From: Xanthomonas bonasiae
Lineage (GTDB): Bacteria; Pseudomonadota; Gammaproteobacteria; Xanthomonadales; Xanthomonadaceae
DNA length: 64,000 bases
Direction: 5' to 3'
NCBI RefSeq assembly: GCF_017163705.1
Contig: NZ_JAFIWB010000014.1
Location: forward strand, 51,319 to 115,318
Shown: piece by piece, positions 35,464 to 43,332 of the stretch
Numbering within the stretch: position 1 is the stretch's first letter
Layout: every line of letters begins with the position of its first letter
Program-made: the position numbers and the translations under genes
Notes under the pieces: model-generated
The model's database searches: none
What the model was told of the DNA's origin: nothing
The model's input: the letters and a program-made list of their open reading frames with translations, nothing else

Positions 35464-37005
35464 ATGCAGCGTTTTCTGCGCGCCTTGTGGTCCCGCTCGG
35501 ATTCCTCGCGGCCGCGCCGCGGCGCTGCACGCGCCCGGCAGTGTGCAGCGCTGCTGCTGTGCCTCGGCGCCCTCGGCGTCGGCAGCGCGCAGGCCGAGCC
35601 GAACGTGGCGGCGATCACCCCGACCGACCGCCTGCACGAAGCCTGGTGGGCGCAGCGCCACCAGCAGGTGCTGGAGCAGGCGCGCGCGCATCCGGACACG
35701 CCGCTGCTGCTGATCGGCGACTCGATCACCCACAACTACGACAAGGCCAATGCGCCGGACGAGGATTTCCAGCCGACCTGGCAAACCTTCTACGGCAGCC
35801 GCGGCGCGCTGAACCTGGGTTTCAGCGGCGATGCCACCGAACATGTGCTGTGGCGGCTGCAGCACGGCGAAGTGGATGGCCTGCAGCCCAAGGTCGCGAT
35901 GCTGCTGATCGGCACCAACAACACCGGCCACGAGCGGCACAGCGCCGCAGACACCGTGCTCGGCATCGACGCGGTGGTGGCGACCCTGGAACAGCGCCTG
36001 CCGAAGACGCGGATCCTGCTGCTCGGCCTGCTGCCCAGCGCCGGATCGGCGCAGAAGAGCGCGCGCGACGCCGAGGTCAACCGCGCGCTGGCGGTGCGCT
36101 ACGGCGACAATCCGCGCGTCGCCTATCTCGACATCGGCGCGGCGTTCCGCAAGGACGGCGCGCTCGACCAGAGCCTGTTCTACGATCCGCGGCTGCATCC
36201 GCCGGGCGACGCCCTGCACCCGGACACGCGCGGCCAGCGGCGCATGGCCGAGGCGATCGAGCCGACCCTGGCGCGCCTGCTCGGCGAGCCGCCGCGGGTG
36301 CCGCTGGCGGCGATGACCGAGGTCAATCCCGCGCTCGTGCCGGTGCCGTGGCTGGAGCAGGATTCCTACGACTGGTACGCGCGCCACCACGCGGCGCTGG
36401 AGGCGGCGCGCGGGTTGCGGCCCGACGTGGTGATGCTCGGCGACTCGATCACCCACTTCTGGGGCGGGCCGCCGCAGGCCACCCGGGTCGGCGGCGCGCA
36501 GGCCTGGCAGCGCACCTTCGGCGCGGCCAGGGTGCTGAACCTGGGCTTCGGCTGGGATCGCACCCAGAACGTGCTGTGGCGGCTGCGGCAGGGCGAAGTG
36601 GACGGGTTGGCGCCGCGCTGGGTGGTGATCAACATCGGTACCAACAACCTGACCGGCACCGACCATGCGCGGGCCAGCACGCCGCAGGAAGCGGCCGACG
36701 GCGTGGCCGCGGTGGTCGCCGAGGTGCGCCAGCGGCTGCCGCGCAGCAAGATCGTGCTGATGGGCATCCTGCCGCGCGGTTTCGCCGCCGACGCGCCGCT
36801 GCGCGCCCCGATCGCGCAGACCAACCGCCTGCTGGCCGCGCGTTTCGGCCACGATCCGGCGGTGCGCTGGCTGGACATCGGCGCGCGCTTCCTGCAACCC
36901 GACGGGCGCCTGCCGCAGGCGCTGATGCCCGACAGCACCCATCCCAGCGAGGACGGTTACCGGATCTGGGGCGAGGCGCTGCGCGAGATCGGCGTCGGCG
37001 GTTGA
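35464..37005 (+). CDS. tandem two-domain SGNH/GDSL hydrolase
   Basis: Secreted hydrolase of 513 residues containing two complete SGNH domains in one chain. The signal peptide is CAALLLCLGALGVGSAQA. Domain one (about 50-275) has LLIGDSITHN, LNLGFSGD, LIGTNNTG and DALHP. Domain two (about 300-510) has VMLGDSITHFW, LNLGFGWDRTQ, NIGTNNLTG and DSTHPSEDGY. Both keep Ser, Gly, Asn and the C-terminal Asp-His pair, so both may be active. The start is ATG 35464. The family covers esterases, lipases and carbohydrate acetylesterases; the substrate is not determined. Confidence 0.85.
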   Translation: MQRFLRALWSRSDSSRPRRGAARARQCAALLLCLGALGVGSAQAEPNVAAITPTDRLHEAWWAQRHQQVLEQARAHPDTPLLLIGDSITHNYDKANAPDEDFQPTWQTFYGSRGALNLGFSGDATEHVLWRLQHGEVDGLQPKVAMLLIGTNNTGHERHSAADTVLGIDAVVATLEQRLPKTRILLLGLLPSAGSAQKSARDAEVNRALAVRYGDNPRVAYLDIGAAFRKDGALDQSLFYDPRLHPPGDALHPDTRGQRRMAEAIEPTLARLLGEPPRVPLAAMTEVNPALVPVPWLEQDSYDWYARHHAALEAARGLRPDVVMLGDSITHFWGGPPQATRVGGAQAWQRTFGAARVLNLGFGWDRTQNVLWRLRQGEVDGLAPRWVVINIGTNNLTGTDHARASTPQEAADGVAAVVAEVRQRLPRSKIVLMGILPRGFAADAPLRAPIAQTNRLLAARFGHDPAVRWLDIGARFLQPDGRLPQALMPDSTHPSEDGYRIWGEALREIGVGG

Positions 37006-37024
37006 AACGCGCTGCCAGGAAGCC

Positions 37025-37097
37025 CCTGTAGGAGCGGCTTCAGCCGCGACAGGAACTTACCGAAGGTGCCTGTCGCGGCTGAAGCGGCTCCTACAGG
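37025..37097. repeat. REP-like long inverted repeat
   Basis: CCTGTAGGAGCGGCTTCAGC plus CGCGACAGG (37025-37053) is mirrored by 37069-37097 with a single mismatch over 29 bases and a 15-base loop. It lies between two convergent genes and could act as a strong RNA hairpin. It is the best-preserved pair of this repeat family in the window. Confidence 0.85.
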
Positions 37098-37127
37098 GGA
37101 GGCACGCTGGCGGACGCGGCGGCGCGC

Positions 37128-37472
37128 TCAGCCCTTGTCCGGCTTGAGCAGTTCCAGCACCGCTTCGCGGCGCCGCGCCGGCAGGTTGCGGTAGCGGGTC
37201 AGCAGCGCCTGTTCGTGCGTGTCGTGCGCCTGCAGCGCGTAATCGGCCGGCAGGTCGTGCAGGCGCGCGCCGCCCTGGCCGCAGATCAGTTCGTCCAGCG
37301 AGCGCTTGAGCACGCCGCGCAGGTTCGGCAACAGGCGGAAGCTCGGGGTCTCGCGATTGTTCTCCCACGCCGACACCGACGACTTGGTCACGCCCAGCGC
37401 GAAACCCAATTGCTCCTGGGTGAGCCCGGCGGCTTTCCTGGCTTCGCGCAAACGGTCGCCGAAGCTTTTCAT
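37128..37472 (-). CDS. XRE-family HTH regulator
   Basis: Small repressor-like protein of 114 residues. An N-terminal helix-turn-helix (FGDRLREARKAAGLTQEQLGFALGVTKSSVSAWENNRETPS region, about residues 3-45) is typical of the Cro/C1 type. The C-terminal part (YRNLPARRREAVLELLKP) resembles the tail of such regulators in Pseudomonas and Xanthomonas. I chose ATG 37470-37472 (MKSFGDRLRE); the longer frame adds 15 residues over the putative operator. No target gene is adjacent, so autoregulation is likely. Confidence 0.83.
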   Translation of the reverse strand: MKSFGDRLREARKAAGLTQEQLGFALGVTKSSVSAWENNRETPSFRLLPNLRGVLKRSLDELICGQGGARLHDLPADYALQAHDTHEQALLTRYRNLPARRREAVLELLKPDKG

Positions 37473-37488
37473 CGCGGTGGGCCTTGCA

Positions 37489-37524
37489 GTTACGGGGCCT
37501 ACCAAGATATGGAGCATCCGTAAC
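37489..37524. promoter_or_regulatory. inverted GTTACGG/CCGTAAC, possible XRE operator
   Basis: GTTACGG (37489-37495) and CCGTAAC (37518-37524) flank 22 bp just upstream of the XRE start. Two inverted half-sites in a regulator's own promoter suggest autorepression; there is no other support. Confidence 0.4.
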
Positions 37525-37768
37525 CTTGTCGTACAGCCATGCTTGACTCTAGATGTTCGGAGATTCGATACTTTGGCGGTGCGGGCCGCGCTGACGCGTG
37601 AGGGCGCGCACAGCGGACACGGACGACCGAGGAGTGCATGGTATTTCGCCTAGTTTCCATTGCCGTTGCAGCGACGGCGCAGCGGCGCCCCGTGGCGTTC
37701 TTTCCCCGGGCAGGCCAGGCCGCGGCGAGCGAGCGGCGTGCGGCCGCCGCCGCGGCGGAGGGTGGGGC

Positions 37769-37966
37769 ATGGCCACCTACGAAGTGAAGCTGCGGCGCGT
37801 GGCGCACCTGGAGCCGGCACTGTACGTCCTGGTCCACGCCGCCAACGCGTATCTGGCCGCGCGCGCGGCCGAGCGCCACAACCCGGGCTATCGGGCGTAC
37901 ATGGTCGCGGTGTGGGTGGACGGCGTGCGCGTGGACATCGGCGCGTTCCGCCCGCCGTATCGCTGA
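37769..37966 (+). CDS. small hypothetical protein
   Basis: 65-residue frame with a good ribosome-binding site (GGAGGG, eight bases before ATG). The protein (MATYEVKLRRVAHLEPALYV..., ending VWVDGVRVDIGAFRPPYR) has alternating strand-like segments and one Ala-rich helix. No family was recognised. The frame is open further upstream to 37598, but that part is Arg/Gly-rich and looks non-coding. It stands alone between the XRE gene and a tRNA. Confidence 0.45.
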   Translation: MATYEVKLRRVAHLEPALYVLVHAANAYLAARAAERHNPGYRAYMVAVWVDGVRVDIGAFRPPYR

Positions 37967-38116
37967 GCGCGCGGCGGCTGCGCCGTTGCGTGCGGGGCGG
38001 CGCCGTGCGGTGGCCGGGACGCGGCGACGTACGTTGCCGCGCTACGGTCGCGGAATCCTGCCTGGTTCGTTCGCCGCTGCCGATTGCGGCGGGCATCGCC
38101 TGCGCCGCAGGCAACA

Positions 38117-38140
38117 AAAAACCCGCCGAAGCGGGTTTTT
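38117..38140 (-). terminator. terminator of tRNA-Leu copy 1
   Basis: AAAAACCCGC (38117-38126) and GCGGGTTTTT (38131-38140) with loop CGAA. On the minus strand it follows the tRNA by about 24 bases. Confidence 0.82.
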
Positions 38141-38163
38141 CTTTACAACGCTTGCCGTATCGA

Positions 38164-38250
38164 TGGTGCCCAGGAGAGGACTCGAACCTCCACGAAGTTG
38201 CCCCCGCTAGCACCTGAAGCTAGTGCGTCTACCAATTCCGCCACCTGGGC
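38164..38250 (-). tRNA. tRNA-Leu(CAG), copy 1
   Basis: 87 nt including an encoded CCA. The acceptor stem is GCCCAGG/CCTGGGC. The anticodon stem CTAGC/GCTAG encloses the loop TTCAGGT with anticodon CAG. A long class-II variable arm (GGGGGCAACTTC) is followed by the T arm GAGGTTCGAGTCCTC. It decodes CUG, the main Leu codon in GC-rich genomes. Identical over its length to copy 2. Confidence 0.96.
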
Positions 38251-38264
38251 GATACAGGCGCGGA

Positions 38265-38293
38265 ATTTTGCTGGCAGTGCCGGGGACTGTCAA
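38265..38293 (-). promoter_or_regulatory. promoter of tRNA-Leu copy 1
   Basis: Minus strand: TTGACA (38288-38293), 17-bp spacer, CAAAAT (38265-38270), ending 15 bases before the tRNA 5' end. Copies 2 and 3 share the same layout. Confidence 0.75.
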
Positions 38294-38619
38294 GCAGGTT
38301 CTTGCAGGTCCGGCGCGGCGGCCACGCGACAGCGGCTGTAGTGCGCCGCATCGCTGCTGCAACTGGCCCACGCATGCCGGACGATCGGCGGCATGACGCT
38401 CCGGTCGCGACAACGCGACTTGGGTAGGGAATGCCGGCCGCATCGGCAACCGCCGAGGCGCCGTGCGGCATCGACACGTCAGCGCAGACACGCCATTTCC
38501 AGTGAAGCCCCGGGGCGGAGGTGTCCCTCCAGCAGAAAACCTCCATGCAGGCCTGCACGGAGTCGTGCGCCGGCCGCGCCGCTGCGCGAACCATCGCGGC
38601 ACGCCAGCAAACGACAGGC

Positions 38620-38647
38620 AAAAAAAATCCCGCCGGAGCGGGTTTTT
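38620..38647 (-). terminator. terminator of tRNA-Leu copy 2
   Basis: CCCGC (38629-38633) and GCGGG (38638-38642) with a CGGA loop are flanked by eight A and five T. On the minus strand it gives a long U tract 20 bases past the tRNA. The remaining 38294-38619 shows no gene. Confidence 0.75.
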
Positions 38648-38665
38648 CTTTGCTGCTGTATCGAA

Positions 38666-38752
38666 TGGTGCCCAGGAGAGGACTCGAACCTCCACGAAGT
38701 TGCCCCCGCTAGCACCTGAAGCTAGTGCGTCTACCAATTCCGCCACCTGGGC
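38666..38752 (-). tRNA. tRNA-Leu(CAG), copy 2
   Basis: 87 nt with CCA encoded, same sequence as copy 1, anticodon CAG. It has its own promoter and terminator, so it is a separate transcription unit 415 bp from copy 1 rather than part of a tandem operon. Confidence 0.96.
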
Positions 38753-38766
38753 GATACAGGCCGAGA

Positions 38767-38795
38767 ATTTTGTCGGTTGCGCGTGTCGCTGTCAA
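38767..38795 (-). promoter_or_regulatory. promoter of tRNA-Leu copy 2
   Basis: Minus strand: TTGACA (38790-38795), 17-bp spacer, CAAAAT (38767-38772), again ending close before the tRNA. Confidence 0.75.
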
Positions 38796-38866
38796 GCGGC
38801 GTTTTGCACGCGCGCTTCGGCGGTGCGTGCGCTGTGCCTGCGGCGCACGTACCGCCTGCCGGCGCA

Positions 38867-39301
38867 TCAGCTGGCGGTGAAGCGCAGGCCCTGGTTGATC
38901 GCGCAGCGGTAGCCGAGCGTGGCGCCGTTCTGCTGGTAGCCGGGCAGGGCGAACACGGCCATGCTGAAGTCGATGCGGCTGTCCGGGTGCACCTGGTAGC
39001 GCAGGAACTGCTGGATCGGCTTGCCGTCGCGGCCCACGGTGAGGTGCTCGTCGGCGAAGGACAGGGTGCCGTCTTCGATCACCCGGTATGCGCCGATGCG
39101 CAGGCCGCCGCGGGTCTGGGTCGGGGTGGCGCCGCCGGCACTGGGCGTGCACTGGCTCAGGTCGATCGCGACCGCGACCGAGGCGCCGCTCTGCAGCGAG
39201 CGTTCGATCTCGGCGAGCGAATCGAGCCGCGTGGCGGCACCGGCGGAGTGGGCGAAAGCGAGCAGCGAGGCGGCGAGCAGCGACAGGGGCAGGGACTTCA
39301 T
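38867..39301 (-). CDS. VirK family secreted protein
   Basis: Small exported protein of 144 residues with a clear signal peptide (LSLLAASLLAFAHSAGAA). The mature part contains VAIDLSQCTPS, KTRGGLRI-like TRGGLRIGAYRV, EDGTLSFADEHLTV, IQQFLRYQVHPDSRIDF and YRCAINQGL. From memory these match the VirK family of Agrobacterium, Ralstonia and Xanthomonas, which is linked to plant-associated lifestyle but has no known biochemical role. Two Cys residues may form a disulphide. It stands alone between tRNA genes. Confidence 0.72.
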   Translation of the reverse strand: MKSLPLSLLAASLLAFAHSAGAATRLDSLAEIERSLQSGASVAVAIDLSQCTPSAGGATPTQTRGGLRIGAYRVIEDGTLSFADEHLTVGRDGKPIQQFLRYQVHPDSRIDFSMAVFALPGYQQNGATLGYRCAINQGLRFTAS

Positions 39302-39693
39302 GCGGAGCTCCGGAGCGTGGGGGAGGGGCGGTTCGCCGCACGCACGCTAGCCCTTTGCGCTGCGCGGTCAACCGACAAAATCGCGTTCTCCTGGCTGCGT
39401 CACAGCGCTTGTTCGAAGCAGGTCCGCTCGCCCCGGCGCAGGTTTCGCGTCGTGTCCGGATCCGCACGAAAGATGCGGTTTTCTGCCGAATGCGCCGTGC
39501 TCGCGCATGCCGGTGCCGCCCGGACGTTGCCGCTTGCGATCCGGCGCCGCGCTGCGTTGTGGGCGGCGCCGTCGCATGCCGCAGGTGGATGTGCGTCGCC
39601 TGGCGCGTCGGGCGATCGAGCCGGGGGGGTCCCGGAATGCGCATTGCGTCTGGCGGTGGCGCGCGCCGCCGGACCGCGCGTCGCGCGCCGGCA
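39302..39693. other. no gene seen (39302-39693)
   Basis: About 390 bp between virK and the third tRNA promoter. Open frames on both strands here are Arg- and Ala-rich, with no ribosome-binding site or family match. The virK promoter presumably lies at its left end. Nothing else is supported. Confidence 0.6.
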
Positions 39694-39722
39694 TTGACAA
39701 GGGCGCGCGACGCCCGCAGAAT
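39694..39722 (+). promoter_or_regulatory. promoter of tRNA-Leu copy 3
   Basis: TTGACA (39694-39699), 17-bp spacer, CAGAAT (39717-39722), 14 bases before the tRNA 5' end. Confidence 0.75.
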
Positions 39723-39736
39723 TCGCGGCCTCCATC

Positions 39737-39823
39737 GCCCAGATGGCGGAATTGGTAGACGCACTAGCTTCAGGTGCTAGCGGGGGCAACTTCGTGGAGG
39801 TTCGAGTCCTCTTCTGGGCACCA
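39737..39823 (+). tRNA. tRNA-Leu(CAG), copy 3
   Basis: 87 nt with CCA. Same anticodon CAG and body as the other copies, but the acceptor stem is GCCCAGA/TCTGGGC: a compensatory change of one pair. Opposite orientation to copies 1 and 2, and followed by a terminator-like hairpin. Confidence 0.96.
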
Positions 39824-39861
39824 CATGCAACACGCGGGAGCGCTGAACTCCCGCAACGACC

Positions 39862-39889
39862 GGCCCGCTGACGCGGGCCTCGTCGTTTC
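39862..39889 (+). terminator. hairpin after tRNA-Leu copy 3
   Basis: GGCCCGC (39862-39868) and GCGGGCC (39873-39879) with loop TGAC, followed by TCGTCGTTT. A moderate terminator between the tRNA and rnr. Confidence 0.6.
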
Positions 39890-39959
39890 TGGGCCGCTCT
39901 GCCGCCGGGTCTGGTCGCCGGTTTGCCTGCGTTGACGACCCAGCGAGTACCATGGGTGG

Positions 39960-42428
39960 ATGACCAATAGAAAAACCAAGTCCGGCAAGCCCGGCAAATC
40001 CGCATCCCACGACACGCCCGCCAGCAAGGCCGGCGCCCCGGCGGCTCCGCCGCCGCCGAAGAAATCCAAGATGCCGTCGTGGATGCCCAGCCTCCCCAGT
40101 TTCCTGCGGCGTAGCCCCAAGCCGCCGTTGCAGCCGCTGCATCCGCCCGAGCCCGTGCCCGCACCGTCCTCGCGGAAGAAGCCGGCCGCCGCGGTGGCCG
40201 ATCCGTTCGCCGCCCGCGAGGCCGAGCGCTATGCCGAGCCGATCGCCAGCCGCGAGGCGATCCTGCAGTTGCTGGACCGCTGCGACGGCCCGCAGACGCT
40301 CGAGGAACTGGCCGGGCAGCTCGGCCTGACCGAACCGTCGCGCATGGAGGCGTTGAGCAAGCGCCTGGGCGCGATGCTGCGCGAGGCGCAACTGGTGCAG
40401 AACCGCCGCGGCGGCTACGCGCCGGTGCAGCAGACCAACCTGATCCCCGGCGTGGTGATCGCCAATCCCGACGGCTTCGGTTTCCTGCGCCCGGACGAAG
40501 GCGGTGACGACCTGTTCCTGCCGCCCTACGAGATGCGTAAGGTGCTGCATGGCGACCGCGCGCTGGCCAACGTCACCGGCATCGACCGCCGCGGCCGCCG
40601 CGAAGGCAGCATCGCGCGCGTGCTCGAGCGCGGCCTGAGCCGGCTGATCGGCCGCTTCAGCATGGAGGGCGGCATCGCCTATGTGGTGCCGGACGACAAG
40701 CGCATCCAGCGCAACATCCAGATCCCGACCGATGCGATGGGCGAGGCCCGCGACGGCCAGCTGGTGGTGTGCGAACTCACCTCCACCCCGGACGGGCGGC
40801 GCCCGCCGATCGGCAAGATCATCGCGGTGCTCGGCGACAAGCTGACCCCATCGCTGGTGGTGGAAACCGCGATCCACGGCCGCGAGCTGCCGTACGAATT
40901 CCCGCAGGCGGTGCTCGACGAAGCCGCGGCGGTGCCGATGACGGTGGAGCCGGCCGCGATCAAGGGCCGCGTGGACCTGCGGCAGACCCCGCTGGTGACC
41001 ATCGACGGCGCCGACGCCAAGGACTTCGACGACGCGGTGTTCTGCGAGCCGAACGCCGAAGGCTTCCGCCTGGTGGTCGCCATCGCCGACGTGTCGCACT
41101 ACGTGCGTCCGGGCACGCCGCTGGACGTGGAGGCGATCCGCCGCGCGACCTCGGTGTATTTCCCCGGCTTCGTGGTGCCGATGCTGCCGGAGACGCTGTC
41201 CAACGGCATCTGCTCGCTCAATCCCAAGGTCGACCGCATGTGCTTCGTCTGCGACATGCAGATCGATCGCCAGGGCGAGGTGGCCGGCGCGCGCTTCTAC
41301 GAGGCGGTGATGAATTCGCATGCGCGGCTCACCTACGACCAGGTGTGGCAGGCGGTGGGCGAGAAAGACGAGCAGGTGCGCAAGGACGTGGCCGCGGTGC
41401 TGCCGCAGATCGAGCGCCTGTACCAGCTGTTCCACGTGCTGGCCAAGGCGCGTTCGCGCCGCGGCGCGATCGAGTTCGAGACCTCGGAAGTGCGCTTCGT
41501 GCTCGACAACACCGGCGAGGTGACCCAGGCCGGGATGCTGGTGCGCAACGACGCGCACAAGCTGATCGAGGAATGCATGATCGCCGCCAACGTGGCCGCG
41601 GCGCGGCACCTGCTGGAGGCGCGCATCCCGGCGCCGTACCGCGTGCACGAGCGGCCGCCGGAGTCCAAGTACGCCGACCTGCTCGAGTTCCTCAAGGAAT
41701 TCAAGCTGAGCCTGCCGCCATGGAGCAAGGTGGTGCCGGGCGACTACACCAAGCTGCTGAAGAAGGTGCGCGAGCGCCCCGACGCGGCCTTGCTGGAGTC
41801 GGTGCTGCTGCGCAGCCAGAGCATGGCGGTCTACTCGCCGGACAACGCCGGCCACTTCGGCCTGGCGCTGGAGGCGTACGCGCACTTCACCTCGCCGATC
41901 CGCCGTTATCCGGACCTGCTGGTGCACCGCGCGATCAAGTACGCGCTGACCCGCGGCGCGCCGGACAAGTACCTGTATTCGCCGCGCGAGATGGCGGCGC
42001 TGGCGCTGCAGTGCTCCGAGCGCGAGCGCCGTGCCGACGAGGCCGAGCGCGAGGTCGACGAGCGCTACCGTGCGGCGTGGATGGAGAAGCACGTCGGCGG
42101 CCAGTTCGACGGCGTGGTCAGCGGCGTCACCAGCTTCGGCCTGTTCGTGGAACTGGACCAGTCCAAGGTCAACGGCCTGATCCACGTGACCCAGTTGCCG
42201 CAGGACTATTACCAGTTCGACGCGGTGCGCAAGACCCTGTCCGGCGAGCGCCGCGGCATGCAGTTCCGCCTCGGCGACCGGGTCCGCATCCTGGTGCTCA
42301 AGGCCAGCATGGAAGAGCGCAAGATCGATTTCCGCCTGGTCGTGGAAGGCGAGCCGATGACCGACATGCCGCCGCCGCCGGAACGTGGGCAGCAGCAGCC
42401 GGCCAAGCGCAAGAAAAAGAAGTACTGA
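39960..42428 (+). CDS. rnr: ribonuclease R
   Basis: Processive 3'-5' exoribonuclease that degrades structured RNA. 822 residues, the usual size. After a Lys/Pro-rich N-terminus (about 1-85) comes a winged helix (REAILQLLDRCDGPQTLEELAG), cold-shock domains, and the RNB catalytic domain with TIDGADAKDFDDAVFC (metal-binding Asp cluster, about residues 345-360) and YAHFTSPIRRYPDLLVHRAI. The C-terminal S1 domain (FDGVVSGVTSFGLFVELD) and a basic tail KRKKKKY complete it. rnr and rlmB are neighbours in many gammaproteobacteria; here two genes lie between them. Confidence 0.96.
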   Translation: MTNRKTKSGKPGKSASHDTPASKAGAPAAPPPPKKSKMPSWMPSLPSFLRRSPKPPLQPLHPPEPVPAPSSRKKPAAAVADPFAAREAERYAEPIASREAILQLLDRCDGPQTLEELAGQLGLTEPSRMEALSKRLGAMLREAQLVQNRRGGYAPVQQTNLIPGVVIANPDGFGFLRPDEGGDDLFLPPYEMRKVLHGDRALANVTGIDRRGRREGSIARVLERGLSRLIGRFSMEGGIAYVVPDDKRIQRNIQIPTDAMGEARDGQLVVCELTSTPDGRRPPIGKIIAVLGDKLTPSLVVETAIHGRELPYEFPQAVLDEAAAVPMTVEPAAIKGRVDLRQTPLVTIDGADAKDFDDAVFCEPNAEGFRLVVAIADVSHYVRPGTPLDVEAIRRATSVYFPGFVVPMLPETLSNGICSLNPKVDRMCFVCDMQIDRQGEVAGARFYEAVMNSHARLTYDQVWQAVGEKDEQVRKDVAAVLPQIERLYQLFHVLAKARSRRGAIEFETSEVRFVLDNTGEVTQAGMLVRNDAHKLIEECMIAANVAAARHLLEARIPAPYRVHERPPESKYADLLEFLKEFKLSLPPWSKVVPGDYTKLLKKVRERPDAALLESVLLRSQSMAVYSPDNAGHFGLALEAYAHFTSPIRRYPDLLVHRAIKYALTRGAPDKYLYSPREMAALALQCSERERRADEAEREVDERYRAAWMEKHVGGQFDGVVSGVTSFGLFVELDQSKVNGLIHVTQLPQDYYQFDAVRKTLSGERRGMQFRLGDRVRILVLKASMEERKIDFRLVVEGEPMTDMPPPPERGQQQPAKRKKKKY

Positions 42429-42531
42429 CGGCGCGGCGTCGCGGCGGGCCGCCTGGCGCCCGCCGCGATCGCGCAAGTGGCGCGCGGCGGGCACACCGTT
42501 CGCGCGATGTGGTTCATGGTTGCGAACAGCA

Positions 42532-43209
42532 ATGCATCTGAATCTACTCGTCCTGCAGGAAAGCGACGCGGCCGTTCTCCCGGAGGGCATGGGTATTCGT
42601 CGGTTGAGCCATCACATCACGCAGATGTTCATGGCGCTGCTGCCGACGGTGGAGATCAACGGCTCCAGCAAGATCGTGGTGTCACTGGGCCCGCGCGGCC
42701 AAGAAGATGCGTTCGATAACGTGTTGGGCGTGACCCATGTGTTTGTCGAAGTCTTTGATTTCGAACATTTTTTGTCGCTGGGCCGGCCCGGCCAGGACAT
42801 CAGGCTATTGGAAGCACTGCGTGGCGCGCTGCTTGCAATTGCCACAAGCCGTGGCGGCAACGACGTGCTCGTCAAGCTCGTGGACTCCACCGCTGACGCG
42901 ATCTTGAATGCTGGTTTGCAACTGCTGGTTCCGATCGGAAGGCTTGCAAAACGCAGTAAGGACGGCAAGCGGAACGTCACTGTGGTCAAGCTGTTGAACT
43001 CCGACGTTGGCGAAGCCTGGTATTGCGAAGTCGCGCGCCAAGGAAGCGCAAAGGTCGAACGGATCTGGATGCACGAAGTACCGGGATTCATCGACAGGCG
43101 CGATCTGTTTAAATCTGCGGAACTCGGCGAAGGGACGTATCGGGTCAAGAGCCGCTTGGGCAAGGTGGCATTCGAAACGCAGCTCCACGATCGCGGCGGC
43201 GCAGAATAG
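42532..43209 (+). CDS. hypothetical protein of atypical base composition
   Basis: 225-residue frame, not recognised. It begins MHLNLLVLQESDAAVLPEG and has a globular, strand/helix-alternating sequence without signal peptide or membrane segment. DNA around 42720-42990 is clearly less GC-rich than its neighbours (for example TTTGTCGAAGTCTTTGATTT) and uses A/T-ending codons, suggesting recent acquisition. The upstream frame extension to 42385 is low-complexity and probably not translated. It interrupts the rnr-rlmB neighbourhood. The residues KIVVSLGPRGQEDAFDNVLG and EAWYCEVARQG may help family searches. Confidence 0.7.
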   Translation: MHLNLLVLQESDAAVLPEGMGIRRLSHHITQMFMALLPTVEINGSSKIVVSLGPRGQEDAFDNVLGVTHVFVEVFDFEHFLSLGRPGQDIRLLEALRGALLAIATSRGGNDVLVKLVDSTADAILNAGLQLLVPIGRLAKRSKDGKRNVTVVKLLNSDVGEAWYCEVARQGSAKVERIWMHEVPGFIDRRDLFKSAELGEGTYRVKSRLGKVAFETQLHDRGGAE

Positions 43210-43332
43210 GTCGCCCCTGCGGCGAGGAGACTTGTCCTGAGCAAGGTGCGCGCAGCCCACTGCCCGTATCGCGGTGTTCTGGTAAAACACGCTGGGCCGA
43301 ACGGCTGCCAGGACCGCAACCAAGGAGCATGC

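Noticed and set aside
38294..38619. Short frames between the two minus-strand tRNA genes
   Set aside because: Arg-rich, without ribosome-binding sites, and several read through the tRNA genes themselves.
39777..42590. Minus-strand frame of about 937 codons opposite rnr
   Set aside because: Antisense to RNase R, includes part of a tRNA, and has no motifs.
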